This document shows positions 22,951 to 34,910 of a DNA stretch of 64,000 nt, piece after piece (the first letter of the stretch is position 1; every line of letters begins with the position of its first letter). The stretch spans positions 2,233,001 through 2,297,000 of the forward strand of contig NC_058338.1 of the NCBI RefSeq assembly GCF_905475395.1, written 5' to 3'. The stretch comes from Chrysoperla carnea. Its lineage: Eukaryota; Arthropoda; Insecta; Neuroptera; Chrysopidae. The translations under genes and the position numbers were made by a program. Below the pieces are notes generated by a model. It did not search any database. It worked only from the letters and a program-made list of their open reading frames with translations, and was not told the origin of the DNA.

Positions 22951-25150
22951 AATTATTTTAGAAGGTATCCATCGGTTAAAATGGGTACCTTCTAACTGTA
23001 AAAAATAAAAGTCGTGTCAAACCAAATTTTAAATTCGAAACTTTTCATAACTTTTTACTTATAATTTTTTTATGGTGCTTTAATATTTCAATTTTTATGA
23101 CAGCGATCAAATTAAATCGCTTCATAACGTCTGATAAGGCTTTAAGACCTCGAATAATAAACGTCCAATCAATATATTGTTTTATGTTGAGTCTAAGCCT
23201 TAATTTCTCGTTCTAACTCTACGAGAATGACGTGTATATGTTAACCAGGGCTTTTAACAAGTTTTGATGGAAGTCCTAAATTTTAAAATATATTTTTTAT
23301 CAATTTGTGAGTGAAGAAAAATTAATTATTCCTGTAAACTTGAGAGGCTTTTCTCGAATTGTTGTTAAAAAAATTTATGAAAAATATTCATCACCATGGG
23401 TGTGAATTATCTTGGTAGCCTAAGATATAAATTATCTCATGTATATAATATATATATATATATATAACTTAGAAAAGAAAATATATATAATTATTACATT
23501 TAGTTTAGGAAAAATTTTACATTTTTCTTTGTATTTATGAAAAGAATGATTTTCCTAAAAAAAAAAATTCATTCTCATACAAAGTTTTCGTTGCTGAATG
23601 TTAATAGTGGGATAAAAAAAATTGTATTTTTGTAGATTATAAAAATGTCACAATTTTGGAAAGGTCTAAATTAGAAGAAAATAGCATAGTCGAATTTTTA
23701 CTGGATTACTTTTACTTGAGGCTTTTCTTTGTTTCCAAAACGATAAAAAAAAGGACCACAATACAATTAAGGTAGTATGGTAGACGGGAAACAGTTTAGT
23801 GAAATCAGAAATCATTTTTTAATTGTTTTTTTGAAAAATTTTTAATAACTGAGAGTTGCAACTCGCTCACTGGCAATAATGATTTGATACTACTTAAAAC
23901 TGGAAGTGGACCCGTTTTCTGTTGTTCCACTTTAGACTAACAGACTGGTGATAATAATTCGTACTAATTTAAACAGTTAACTGACCTGTATTGAATAGTT
24001 TCAATTTAGACTACCAGGTCAAACAATAGTGATTATTTGATCGTTTTGAGACAAAGAAAGACCCAGAAAATGAAAGTAACGGATGCTTGAATCGATACTC
24101 GTAAATGTAATAAATATGTATATTAAAAAAAAAAATTAACTGTTGGATCTCTGTATGGTATTATTTTATATTTTTTATTTAAAACAAGAGTTCTGTAATT
24201 TGAGTACACCGGCAATTTTTCCATGACAAATTATTGCACAAAAATTCATCATCACACGTAAACCTCAAAAAAAATTACAGAGCTTATAATTTATTGAAGG
24301 GAAACTATACGGGGATGTTTACGATTCAATTATTGCCTGCCAAAGCAGTAGGCGAAATACTATTACGCTAGATACAAGTACAGATGGCAAAGGGTGAAGA
24401 GGGCCCCCACACAATACATTTCGGTTAAAATTTTTTGAAAACTAAGGATTAAGGTAGTTTTGATCATGCTGATCAAAATTTTTTATGGGCTCAACCCTCA
24501 AAAACCCTACCAACAACAGGTATAACATCTAGCCTTGTTATTTTACGTAACACATCCTCTTCATTATAAAAAAAAACAAAAATTAGCCTAGTCCGAAAAA
24601 AAAAGTATCAAATTAACGAAGAAAAAAAAACGATGAATCTCAAATTCTCAAATGAATTCTTTAAATAATCCTAAAATATTTGGCTGTGTTTTTTGATTTA
24701 TCTATTTATTCAAAATCTTTCGTCATTAAAAAAATTTTTATAGTGATACATTCCTTCGTCCCTATACCCTTTTTATTTTTCGCATAACCTTCCGTACACA
24801 CCTCCCCTCCCTTAATTTAATTTTAGTGTTTATTAAATTAAAAAGGTTTGAACTGATTTATTTAAACAATTTTTCCAAAGTATTTATTTATTAATATTTA
24901 TTAGATAAATAATTTTAGTAATTTATATATATTTTGTTATTTAATATTTAAAACTAGTCCCCTTTTTTTTGTTTTATTTTAATTTACAAAATAAAATAAT
25001 TAATTAATTTTTTTATGTTTTATTTATTTTTATTTCGAAAATTCTCAAGTGTTCTAAAACTTGCCGTAATTTCACCCTGTAATAAATAATTTCTAAGCTG
25101 TCGTTAAAAGATCCATTTTGGGTAAATATTGCTTCCAAAAGTCTCAATCA
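22951..25150. other. Gene desert segment, no gene seen
   Basis: AT-rich DNA with no supported gene. Visible items: a short hairpin at 22959-22996 (AGAAGGTATCC paired with GGGTACCTTCT), an (AT)n run at about 23440-23467, a short block at 23930-24020 shared with 39755-39850 (ATAATTCGTACTAATT and GTTTCAATTTAGAC), and a fragment at 24405-24500 related to the left part of the foldback element at 59365-59646. Confidence 0.45.
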
Positions 25151-25158
25151 ATTATAAG

Positions 25159-25424
25159 CATGGAGGGTAGAGAGAAGGAGAACGATCGCTACGCGCTAAA
25201 CCATTAGCGCGCCAGGTCCCTGAAAATTCGTCGGTAAGTAGTATCTGCGAAGTTAGTTGTTTATGAGTATAAGTAGATGAAGTTAGTTGCATAATGTACA
25301 AAATTAACAACAGAGTCCGCTTTTATTGAGACAACTTAGCGATCGCAGCGCCTCACTTATTTTATCCGTATTTCTGGGACACTATTTCCTACAGCGATCG
25401 TTCTCCTTCTCTCTAACCTCCATG
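25159..25424. mobile_element. MITE with 8-bp target duplication, 266 bp
   Basis: Terminal inverted repeats start CATGGAGG and continue TAGAGAGAAGGAGAACGATC for about 32 bp with one mismatch near position 9. A perfect 8-bp direct repeat ATTATAAG flanks the element (25151-25158 and 25425-25432). The 8-bp duplication fits the hAT superfamily. The interior is non-coding. Confidence 0.88.
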
Positions 25425-26130
25425 ATTATAAGCGTTAACCAAACGAAGCCATATTTCCATACCATTTTGTCATAAACGATAACTAACAAGGCCTTTTATT
25501 GTTTACCGTTGTGTCAGCAAATTTTTGAAATGTCTTCCTACTTTGACGTTTAAAATCATGACGTCATCATGAAAATACACCTTAAGTAAGCAAATATGGC
25601 TTCTATTTGGTTTGATGTCACCCAACGCCAGCGTTTTATGACACATTCAGGTTTCAATGGAGGTGAGCCTTATTTATAGAGGCTATCGAATTCTTTTTTA
25701 AATAAAAGGCACTTATTTCTTCATTTTATTTTGTAAAAACTTGACTATTTCTAATTTTATTAAAAAAACAAATCAAATTATAAAATAATATGCAATATTA
25801 GGCTAAAAAAAACAATGACATCAAATTTTGTCAAAATAGTAGATTTTTTTATAAAATAAATTTATAAATAGATCGTTACGAACGCAAATTTTGATTGATA
25901 AAAATATTTGGGTCAAATCAATTATAAAAATGTTCAAATGTCATGATTTTGCGACCCATTCAATTTATACATCAAGCAACTTCCTGGTTAATGATTTTTA
26001 TTCATTGTGCCATGGGGGACTACTCAGTAATTTCGCTGGTGTTCCATTTGCATCGAAGTGCGTCTTACATTCGCTCCATTTTTTGGTGCAAAAGAAACAC
26101 TATTAACATCTTATTTTTGACAGATATTTG

Positions 26131-26243
26131 CAGTGGCGGATTTAAGGGGTGCTCAAATGGGAGTTAAAAATCATCTAAACTATAGTTTCAGTTTCCCTAG
26201 GGAAATTTTGCCCACTGTACGATTTTCCTTAAGCCCGCCACTG
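26131..26243. mobile_element. hAT-like MITE with 8-bp target duplication, 113 bp
   Basis: Ends are CAGTGGCGG(A/G)(T/C)TTAAGG inverted. A perfect 8-bp direct repeat GATATTTG flanks it (26123-26130 and 26244-26251). The termini share CAGTGGCG with the element at 8778-8950, so both may depend on the same transposase. Confidence 0.9.
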
Positions 26244-26736
26244 GATATTTGGTTACATGTAGTTGAATCTCCTTGTGTAGTCTCCATGCGCTGTGCACAG
26301 AATCGAATTTAGCGCCACTTTTGCATAATATTAAGGAATGCATATTTTTTTATTTCTTTGAAATTACTAGTTTATTGATTAAACAGGGTTTGTAAGAATT
26401 TTTTCCAACATCTGATCATTACACATGAAAAAAATCTGTTTTCTCACCAAAACGCCGTTAGTGATAGTTAAAAATTAAAATTTAAACAATGGTCGTTTGT
26501 TTTATTAAATATCTCGTTGTTTATAAATACAACATAATTCTAAAAATAATTAAAACTTAAAATTGACTGACCCATTTGACATTGACCCATTTTTTAGACC
26601 TAATCTAAGTAATAACAACTTAAATATTATTTTTTTAACGATCTATTTATTAATTGATATTTTTATACCGTACGTTCAATTGAAAAAAGTTTATGTTTTC
26701 TTTTTATCCTGGGAAAACGACTCATTTTTCCATAAA

Positions 26737-26951
26737 AATAATACCATAGAGCTGCAAGTTGTTGCCAAATGATTGATCGCAGTAGAGAGAGAGAATAGAT
26801 AAAGTAGGCGCGAATATCTGCAGAGACAGATAAAGTAGACTCGTATTGCTTTCTTCGCCTCTCTTATAATCCTTCTCTTTCTAGCTCTCCCCCTGCGGTC
26901 AAGAATTCACTTAATGCGTTTCCTATGTCTATACAGCTCTATGATATTATT
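26737..26951. mobile_element. Probable MITE with CATAGAGCTG inverted ends, ~215 bp
   Basis: AATAATA-C-CATAGAGCTG at the left is mirrored at the right, and a second weaker inverted block (GA(T/C)CGCAG..AGAG) lies inside. Two AGATAAAGTAG copies lie within. No target duplication is clear, so the true ends may lie inside the inverted repeat. Confidence 0.55.
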
Positions 26952-28310
26952 TCTATGCATTTTTCTCATAAATATTTATGTAAAGACTTGTTTTTTTCTT
27001 AAGATAATTCGGTTTCATAAAACTTTAATTATTGAATGTATCCGGTGTATAGTGTGTTTCATGATAAATACTCCTAATTTAAAAGAGTGAAAGATTTAAT
27101 GAAAATTGATAAAGTATAGTTAAAATAAATGACATAAAAAAGATATTTTTCCAAAATTTTATTTATATTAGTTTTACTTATAGTAAAATTGTCGAAAATC
27201 GTCGATCATCTTGAATGTTTAGAATAAATGTTAATTATCTCGATAAATATTGATTTTACGTGAAAATTTTTTCACTAAAACTCCTGAGAACAATATTTCT
27301 ATAACAACTTTTATTTGAAACGTTATTTTTCAAATTTTAAACGTTTAACGTATTTAATCATTTCTTTTTACTTCGTATAATTTACTTACAGATGGCGAGA
27401 CTATAATTCGAGATATACCGTAAAAAGTAATTTGACTTTCAAAAAATTAAAGCCAGCGTTAAATAATAAGCAAAAAATCTGCAAAAATTTATAGTCGTAC
27501 AACCAAAAATCATTCCTAACCTCAATCATTCAGTTTTTGAATCTCTAATATCTTTTTAAATTTGAAAAATTTCGAAAAAAAGTTCCTACAAAAGTTATTG
27601 TTCAAAAAATATTGTTCTCAAACAATTTTGTTTCCATTTTTACATAAAATCAATTTTTACTGAGATAATAATGACTTCGCCTGGAAATCAAGATGGCGAC
27701 TACTAATTTTGAACTTCAAGAGAGGAAAACTTACTTTTATTAGGAATTGGTGATGATTCAAATAATTTTTTTTTAATTTCCCTAGGTTTTTCTTCTTTAT
27801 GTGTTTTTTAGAAAAAGAAAATCTATAGATGAATGAAATAAAATCGATCACTATTTAAAAAGTTAGGTTATCAATGAATAAATCTGCAACACCTAGTAAT
27901 AAAAATTTAATGAATATTAATTATGATTGAAGAAATAAATAATAAAATAAAAGGCAAACAAATGAAATGAAATCAAACTCATGACAATATATTAATAATT
28001 ATGCATATTTAATATTTAATATAAAATAATATTGTTCAAAAATATTTAAAAAAATTAAAAAAATAAAAAAAGATTGCTTATATCTATGTTGTAAATAAAT
28101 TAATAAAAAGAGTTTTTTGTTTATGTTATTTATTTGAAGTGTGTGCAAGCAAGTCAAGTGTGTGCGTATTTTTAATGGTTATGACCTATTTGACCCCATT
28201 TCAGTCCTAATTATCAATATTAACCGCCTCAATATTTTTTTTATTATTTCATTTTATACAAGAAACGATTGTTTTAACTTTAGATTCTCAAAATAAAAAA
28301 AAAGATATAA
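26952..28310. other. Gene desert segment, no gene seen
   Basis: Very AT-rich. Several small frames have low-complexity composition and no recognisable homology. Confidence 0.45.
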
Positions 28311-28314
28311 GATG

Positions 28315-28438
28315 TATACTCAATGTCACAAAAAATGCTCGTTTTAAAACATTCTAAGTGTTACTATTATAACATAACATATGATGCGTACGCTTAGAAT
28401 GTTTTAACTGTGGCACTTTTTTTGACAGTGAGTGTACT
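28315..28438. mobile_element. Small MITE with ~45-bp inverted ends (Tc1/mariner-like)
   Basis: Nearly the whole 124 bp is an inverted repeat: ACTCA(A/C)TGTCA(C/A)AAAAA at the ends and TTTAAAACATTCTAAG next to the loop. Termini with TA beside ACTCAC fit Tc1/mariner-derived MITEs; this class is inference. Confidence 0.7.
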
Positions 28439-28689
28439 AGCACTCGACCCGTGTGACCCGTTTTTACATATAAATTTTGCGTTTATATTTTAAATTTTAA
28501 CATGTGACGTCATAAAGTTTTAGAACACTCCCCCCTCCTTGTCATACAATGGCACATTTCGTTGACTCCTCCCCCCCGAATAGTGTGACGTGATTAATGG
28601 ATGATCTCTAATATGACAAATTCGACATCAGGAATTTGATTATTGACTGAGTTTTCAACAGTATTTTCTAGAATTTCGAACTCAAATTC

Positions 28690-28865
28690 ACTTTTTACGT
28701 CCTGACAACCCGAAATGGACTAATTAGGTGATCCTATGAGCACCTATACCAAAATTTTGTTCGTAACATCAATATTAAATCAGCGTTACAAACTTGGAAC
28801 TAAAATTAGTATACCTTGATATCTATATCTTTCAATTTCATATATAACAGGGTATAAAAAAATGC
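28690..28865 (+). repeat. Dispersed repeat family E, 3' fragment
   Basis: GAAATGGACTAATTAGGTGA, ACCTATACCAAAATTTTGTT, GCGTTACAAACTTGG and ACCTTGATAT lie in this order, ending at ACAGGGTATAAAA. The same series is in 29130-29420 and, inverted, in 51235-51380. Confidence 0.7.
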
Positions 28866-29104
28866 ATCTAAAACAGTTCGTTATCAAAAAAATAAACCGT
28901 TCCAAAACTCACACAAATTTTTATTCTCTAATCTCAAAAATAATCGTTATAAAGACAAAATTTTTTATATCAGATAAAACTTCAGTTAGTACTTTAGCAG
29001 TTAATCGTTGTGTGTGTTAAAAATCGTTGTTTGATAAAAAAAATAATATTTGTTATTAATTTTTTAACGGTTTTCATAAATATTGTTTCATACTGTACTG
29101 AATG

Positions 29105-29420
29105 TAAAGGGTGTCAAAAAACAAACGTTAGATTTGAATGGTTTACAAGATGAGTCCTTCGGATCCAAGACCCAATTGACCTATGTTGCTCATTTACAAA
29201 CTTAACCTCAGTTTTTACATCCAGAGCACGCTATAAAAATTTCAGCTTGATATCTCTTTTCGTTTTTAAGTTATCGTATCCACGGACAAACAGATAACGG
29301 GAAATGAACTAATTAGGTGATTTTATGAAGACCTATACTAAAATTTTGTTCGTGGGCAGCAATATTTTTAAGCGTTACAAACTTGGGACTAAACTAAGTA
29401 TGCCTTGATATATATATTTT
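29105..29420 (+). repeat. Dispersed repeat family E, longer copy
   Basis: Starts within the GGTTTACAAGATGAGTCCTT..GACCCAATTGACCTATGTTG block, continues through AATTTCAGCTTGATATCTCT and ends in the same 3' block as 28690-28865. Non-coding. It resembles a short non-autonomous retroelement, but I cannot name its family. Confidence 0.7.
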
Positions 29421-31080
29421 GGAACATCTTTTGTATACCGGTTTTTGAAAAATTCATCAATTAGCCTATTACTTGTTGCGTTAATTTTGGGTCACCCGTT
29501 ACAAAGCACAGTGTTACAGTGTACGGTCGTAGTCGTATGGATGATTTAATATTCGTTAGATAAACAGTTTTTGTGTCCTGTTTTTATATAAATTACGTTA
29601 CACATTTATTATTATTTATATTTACTTGGCCATAGACGTACGCACATTCATTTACATAAGAGGGTCTTACACTGCCACTCAATTCACGTCACACAATATA
29701 CAATTATTATTATTATTAATAAATTCTTTGTGTTTATACAAGTAAACTGGGCACTTTTTACACCCTGTAACGTATAAGAATAGTTTTATTAACTTTGAGT
29801 TGAGACATAACTATTGAAATAAATACAACGATACTCGAAATAAAATTGTATATTAAGAAATTTTATTTATAGTACAATGAAACTCAATGTTTAAAAGGAA
29901 AAAAGTGTTGAATCTTTGACATTTTCCACAGTTGTTTATCAGGTTGCAAAAAATAATCGGCCACTCAAGGGGGTGCTGAACTCTCTTTTTTAGAGGGTAG
30001 TTTGGGTTTTTAATCAGTTTTTTATAAATTACAAAAAGACTATGCATCAATTAAAAAAAAAGTGCAAAAATTGGGTTTATTTAATGATAAGCTGAACAAT
30101 TTTGGTGATAATGTCTGGAATTCTGTAAGAAAAGCTTTTATTTTGGAACGATTATGGAGATACTTCGAAAAATATTTACCTAATTGTCAAATGAGCTGGA
30201 TTTATACTTCTGGATCCTTATTATTCCGAAATAATCCATAAACACAAAAATCTCATTGAATTTTCGTTTGAATGACAAGTTTTTGAGATATCTAATGAGG
30301 AAATTGCTTTAGGATATCCTCCTCGGATTTAAGCTGATATCTCAGAAAATACTTTACAACTTATTAAAATAGCCCAATTTTTTGGGTCAAAAAATCCTAA
30401 AAAATCAGTCTTCAAAATCGGAGGAAAAAATTTCATGTAACGTGATATATAGGGTAATTTTAACCCAAAAAATATATGCTATAATTAGGGACAAAACAAA
30501 ATGAAAATTTAAAAAAAGTATAATTTTATTTTACCTGGAATCAATTTTAATACAGGTAAAAAATGCTCCATTTACATGCCATCTTTTGGCTTGAACAAGA
30601 CGTGTATTCTCTTCCTTTTTTCTTCGTTCAAGTCTATGATTTTGGCGCGATTTAAAATTGATAATTTTTGCGCCAAAAGTGTGAATAGGTCATTGAAGCC
30701 CTTTTGTATAAGACGTAGACAGTTAAACTTGTTTAAATTTGACGTAAATAAAGAACAACTTCTTTAAAATTTTATTTCAAACCAAAAAAACTTTGTTCAA
30801 ATTTCTAAACTGTCAAATAATTACTTATCAGAATAATCTTCGAAAAATATCTTAAGTAATGAATTTCACCAATTAATTTAACCTTAATTTAAATGGAGAA
30901 TTTTAAGCTATTATTCGATTTTTATGTAGGATATTATAAGCTTAATTCAGAGATTGCACCTTCGTAGCTTTTGAGCAAAATTATGCCGTATAATCATAGA
31001 AAAAGGTTTAAAAAAATGGTTTTGACACTTAAAACGAGTGACATTTTTTTTATTTTCTACAAATTCAATTTCTTGGACAC
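29421..31080. other. Gene desert segment, no gene seen
   Basis: AT-rich DNA with no recognisable gene, RNA gene or bounded repeat. Confidence 0.4.
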
Positions 31081-31084
31081 CAAA

Positions 31085-31640
31085 GTTTTTTCCTAAGTTG
31101 CGCCCTCACGGTTAAATAGTGATGTTTCCGAAAGAATGATTCAAATAAAAGTTATTAATTTTTTTATAAGGAATGACTTTTACATTTAAACTTTTGTTCT
31201 ATCTCTAATTGGTTTACAAGAAGGATACTTCTCCACTCTTATTTCCACTCGTAAATAGCCACACACACATAACTGATATTTCCATATTAATACATACTAC
31301 AAAATTTTCACCTAGTTAGCGCCCTCGTGGGTAAACAGTGATGTTTACAAGAAAATGTTTCAAACAAAAGTTGTTTATTTTTTTATAAGGAACATTTTTT
31401 ACATTTAAACATTTGTTCTATCTCTAACGATTTACAAGATGAGTCCTACGGACCCAAGACCCAATTGGCCTATGTTGCTTATTTACGAACTCGACCTCAC
31501 TTTTTACGTCCTTAGCACGCTTTAAAAATTTCAGCTTGTTATCTCTTTTCGTTTTTGAGTAATCGTGATGACAGACAGATAGAAAAAAACTGATTAAAAC
31601 CTCCAACTACCTCCCAAAAAAGAGGATTAGGTACGCTCCT
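31085..31640 (+). repeat. Dispersed repeat family E, two nested or tandem partial copies
   Basis: The GCGCCCTC..GTAAACAGTGATGTTT block occurs twice, at 31103 and 31319. The second is followed by the middle blocks (AACGATTTACAAGATGAGTC, TTTCAGCTTGTTATCTC, GACAGACAGATAG). This gives the likely order of the whole element, whose 3' part is seen at 28690 and 29105. Confidence 0.7.
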
Positions 31641-32084
31641 GAAAGGTTGACTTTTTTTATAAAGTGTTTACATCCTAATAAATAAAATTTCAAAGATGCA
31701 TTAATTTTTTTTCTTATTTAATTTTTGATTAGACTAAAACGTATGAACGCCTATGATGATGGTAACCAGCAAACATATTAATATGAAACTACATTCATTT
31801 ATATTTCTAATCAACGGTTGAATTGAATCAAGCAAGTTTCAATTCATTTTACGAACAGCATTTATTTTTTTAAATTTTAATTTCTTTTGATTTCTTTGAC
31901 AACGATCATGTTTTAATCAATAAATCGATTGAATATTTGACGTTGAAAAGTTTAGTGATATTTAATATTTAACAGTTGTGTTTAAAAGCGCGCATTTTTA
32001 TTTTTTACCGGTAAATAGTTAGAGTTGGGTTTTTGTTATTTACATGAAATACCGCATACCAGTTTTACAGCTGGCTGAGCAGTC
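31641..32084 (+). promoter_or_regulatory. Upstream region of the Cdc25 gene
   Basis: No gene seen. AT-rich DNA that probably holds the promoter-proximal elements of the Cdc25 gene. Confidence 0.3.
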
Positions 32085-32093
32085 GTTCAGTTG
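32085..32093 (+). promoter_or_regulatory. Possible initiator of the Cdc25 gene
   Basis: GTTCAGTTG matches the arthropod initiator TCAGT. It lies in a short stretch of higher GC about 490 bp upstream of the start codon. No downstream promoter element was found at the usual spacing. No intron is needed between here and the ATG. Confidence 0.35.
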
Positions 32094-32575
32094 TTGACCC
32101 GAACCCTACACTCAAGTCAAAATCATTTTATATTATTTTTATTTTCATTAACTAAAAATAAATACTTCCCTTACGAAAATCTGTACGACAAGGCTACGAA
32201 AATATTATTTTGGAAAAAAAAGTTTTTGTTTGAAGTTTTATCAAGTGAAGTGGTTGTTTTATGGTTTTACTGTTTTTTTTTTTGTATAACGAATAAAAAA
32301 AACGTTAAAACTTAATGTGTGTGGGGGGCGAAATTAATTCTTAAATAAATGTAGAAGAAAAATTACCTAAACTTTTCTTCGAAATAGTGCAATAGAAACA
32401 TTTTTCCGAAATTTTGTGTAAAAAAAAAAAAAATTAAAAAACTCTAAAAAGTAACCGGGTGAACGGGAAAAAGAGTGAAAAACATTTCGATCTATAAAAA
32501 TTTTGTGCAATAAAAGTTTTTTTGTTTGTTTTACGTGTGAAAAAAATTCGCGGGAACTTTACCCACCCAAAAAAA

Positions 32576-34117
32576 ATGTCGGACACACAAAATAAAAATC
32601 TGCCATTTTTTGGCACAACAGAATTTTCACCAATGACTGAAATATCGAAAAATTTAAGTGGTACAAAAATAAGTAAAGTGTGTGGTACGCGAAAACGTCG
32701 TTTATCGTTAAGTGATGAAGAAAATTTTGTGAATTTCTCGACGGAAAATTTTACGGAATTAGAAAATTTACCACAACGTAAATGTTTTCAAGATATCACA
32801 AATTATTGTTCGCCTGCTAAACGTATGCTAAAAACATCTTCGACAATTACGTCGGCATCGTTATTAGATAGTGATCCAAGTGGGGAAATCTCATTTTATG
32901 GTGGGGCAACACCTGAAACACGTAGTCCTGAATGTAGTCCAGAAATACCAAAAAAGTTTACGACCACAGATCATAGTTTTAAAAGTTCACGATCGTTATT
33001 TAGTTCAGGTTCACCGTTAGAGTTATCGAGTAGTGGACGATCATTATTTCGAGGTCTTTCCGATTTCGAACATTCCAAAGATGATGAATTTATGTTACTT
33101 GAAGTTGATGATCTCGATGAAAACGAAAAACTACCATCGAACTTCAATCAACTTGTATCCGGTAACATTCTATCGAAAACTTCACCCGAAAATAATAAAA
33201 CACCAAAAGTACGTAATCGTTTATTCGAGGACAATTCACAAACACCGTTAACATGCAAACAGCGTACATCACCGTTAAAATTCCCGTTAAAACGTTCGAA
33301 ATCGTTGTTCGATAACGAAACGATGTTGTTGAAACGTTCGAAAACTGAAATATCACATCCAGTTCCATTACCGCCTTTATTACGACGCTCGATTTCAACG
33401 AATTGTTCACCGAATACCGAAATTATGTCGGCGGTTTATCGTTCGACAATCGAACCCGATTTAATCGGTGATTTTAGTAAACCGTTTATTTTACCTTTGG
33501 TTACTTCTGGACAACGACATCAAGATTTAAAATCAATAACAGCGAACACTTTATCGAAATTAATTCAAGGTGATTTCATCGAAACAGTTCAATCGTATAA
33601 AATTATCGATTGTCGATATCCATACGAATACGACGGGGGACATATTAAAGGTGCGATTAATTATTTTACCAAGGAACAAATCGAAAGTGAACTATTTAAA
33701 ACGAACATGATCAATAATTCGAACTCGTCGAACAAACGTGATATAATAATATTCCATTGTGAGTTTTCGGCACAACGTGGTCCGAAACTATTTCGATTCT
33801 TACGCGAGTTGGATCGAAATTATAACAAAGATATTTATCCAGCACTCTACTATCCCGAAATCTATTTGTTAGAAGGCGGTTATAAACGATTTTTCGAACA
33901 ATTCAGTAATCTCTGTGAACCGATCGCCTACAAACGAATGGATGATCCTGCTCATGAAATGGAATGTCGATTGTTTCGAGCACAAAAACGTCATAACAGT
34001 TGTGCGAATATTCAAGTCGAAACACAATCATCATCGTCGACGGCGGAAAGTAATTTAAGTTCGTTGCAAATGGGAGCTCGAAAATTGTTATCGAAACGTA
34101 GTGCGTTAGAATTTTGA
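32576..34117 (+). CDS. Cdc25: Cdc25 (string/twine) dual-specificity phosphatase, intronless, 513 aa
   Basis: Removes inhibitory phosphates from Cdk1 (Thr14/Tyr15 in the family) to start mitosis. The C-terminal rhodanese-like catalytic domain spans about residues 315-455: IIDCRYPYEYDGGHIKGA near 343, the active-site loop HCEFSAQRGP with nucleophile Cys395 and Arg401, and YPEIYLLEGGYKRFF near 432. The N-terminal 300 residues are Ser/Thr/Pro-rich and disordered, with several RxxS and SP/TP sites (RRLSLSDEE, KRSKSLF, RRSIST, SPECSPEIP) that suit control by Cdk, Chk1 and 14-3-3. The usual loop in animals is HCEFSSERGP; here Ser-Glu before the Arg is Ala-Gln. The ATG at 32576 is the first in frame after a long AT-rich leader; the 18 codons in frame upstream have no ATG. 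A single coding exon stands out beside the intron-rich neighbours. About 0.5 kb of 3' UTR precedes a poly(A) signal. Confidence 0.95.
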   Translation: MSDTQNKNLPFFGTTEFSPMTEISKNLSGTKISKVCGTRKRRLSLSDEENFVNFSTENFTELENLPQRKCFQDITNYCSPAKRMLKTSSTITSASLLDSDPSGEISFYGGATPETRSPECSPEIPKKFTTTDHSFKSSRSLFSSGSPLELSSSGRSLFRGLSDFEHSKDDEFMLLEVDDLDENEKLPSNFNQLVSGNILSKTSPENNKTPKVRNRLFEDNSQTPLTCKQRTSPLKFPLKRSKSLFDNETMLLKRSKTEISHPVPLPPLLRRSISTNCSPNTEIMSAVYRSTIEPDLIGDFSKPFILPLVTSGQRHQDLKSITANTLSKLIQGDFIETVQSYKIIDCRYPYEYDGGHIKGAINYFTKEQIESELFKTNMINNSNSSNKRDIIIFHCEFSAQRGPKLFRFLRELDRNYNKDIYPALYYPEIYLLEGGYKRFFEQFSNLCEPIAYKRMDDPAHEMECRLFRAQKRHNSCANIQVETQSSSSTAESNLSSLQMGARKLLSKRSALEF

Positions 34118-34628
34118 GAAAAGACTTAAATTTTTTTTTGTAAATAGTTCTTTTTTTTGAGGAGGAGAAATATATTCGAGACGATTCGGAGAATTGTAAA
34201 AATGTGAGAGAAATTCTCAATTTTTGTGTCCTGTAAATAATTTTTGTATTTTGAAAATTTTAATATTAGGGTGGCGATTGAAAATTTTGTAATATTAGAA
34301 ATATCTAAAAGCCAAAGCAAAATCCGCCATCTTGGAAAATACATTTTATCAAATATCTCGTGAACCGTACATCTCACGACAAAAATGGATGGGTTATTTT
34401 GTAATACTTTTATTTTGCGCTACACCTCTTGCACTATTAGAAAAGAAAAATTCAATCGTCACCCTGTATATCGATTTGGGTCCGTAGTTATGTGGGACCC
34501 TTTTTTTTGAGCACTGTATTTTGTATATTTAGAGATGTGCAATTTTTTTTCTCCTTTTTAGGTTCCATTTATGCTCATGTTTTTAATTTTTATCAAATTT
34601 TTCGTACTTGTAAGTAGTCCAGGAGAAT

Positions 34629-34634
34629 GAAATA
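34629..34634 (+). terminator. Polyadenylation signal for the Cdc25 gene
   Basis: AATAAA in GAATGAAATAAACATTTGG about 510 bp past the stop codon. It is the first clear signal downstream. Confidence 0.55.
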
Positions 34635-34910
34635 AACATTTGGTTTTGCGAAAATTATGTTATCGAGATTTTTAAAAGTCGAAATTGTCGTTTGTTTTGT
34701 AATTACTGTGTCCAAATGCGGAACTTTTAATGTTTTTGAGAAATAATATCCTTCTTGAAAGCGTTTTGAGGTTATGGGCTCATTGGCATGAGTCTCAGAA
34801 TTCCAAAACCCAAACTCGGCAATCCAACGTTGTTAAATCACATAATTTACCGCGAAAATGTCGTAAAATTAAGATCTTGCGTTAATTTCTCGAAAACATT
34901 GTAATGAGAT

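Noticed and set aside
25891-26772. Several 60-75 codon frames in the gene desert
   Set aside because: They overlap MITEs or AT-rich DNA and show no recognisable domain.
3415-34117. RNF123 and Cdc25 as a functional cell-cycle cluster
   Set aside because: Both act on the cell cycle, but lap lies between them and nothing in the sequence ties their expression; closeness is most simply chance.
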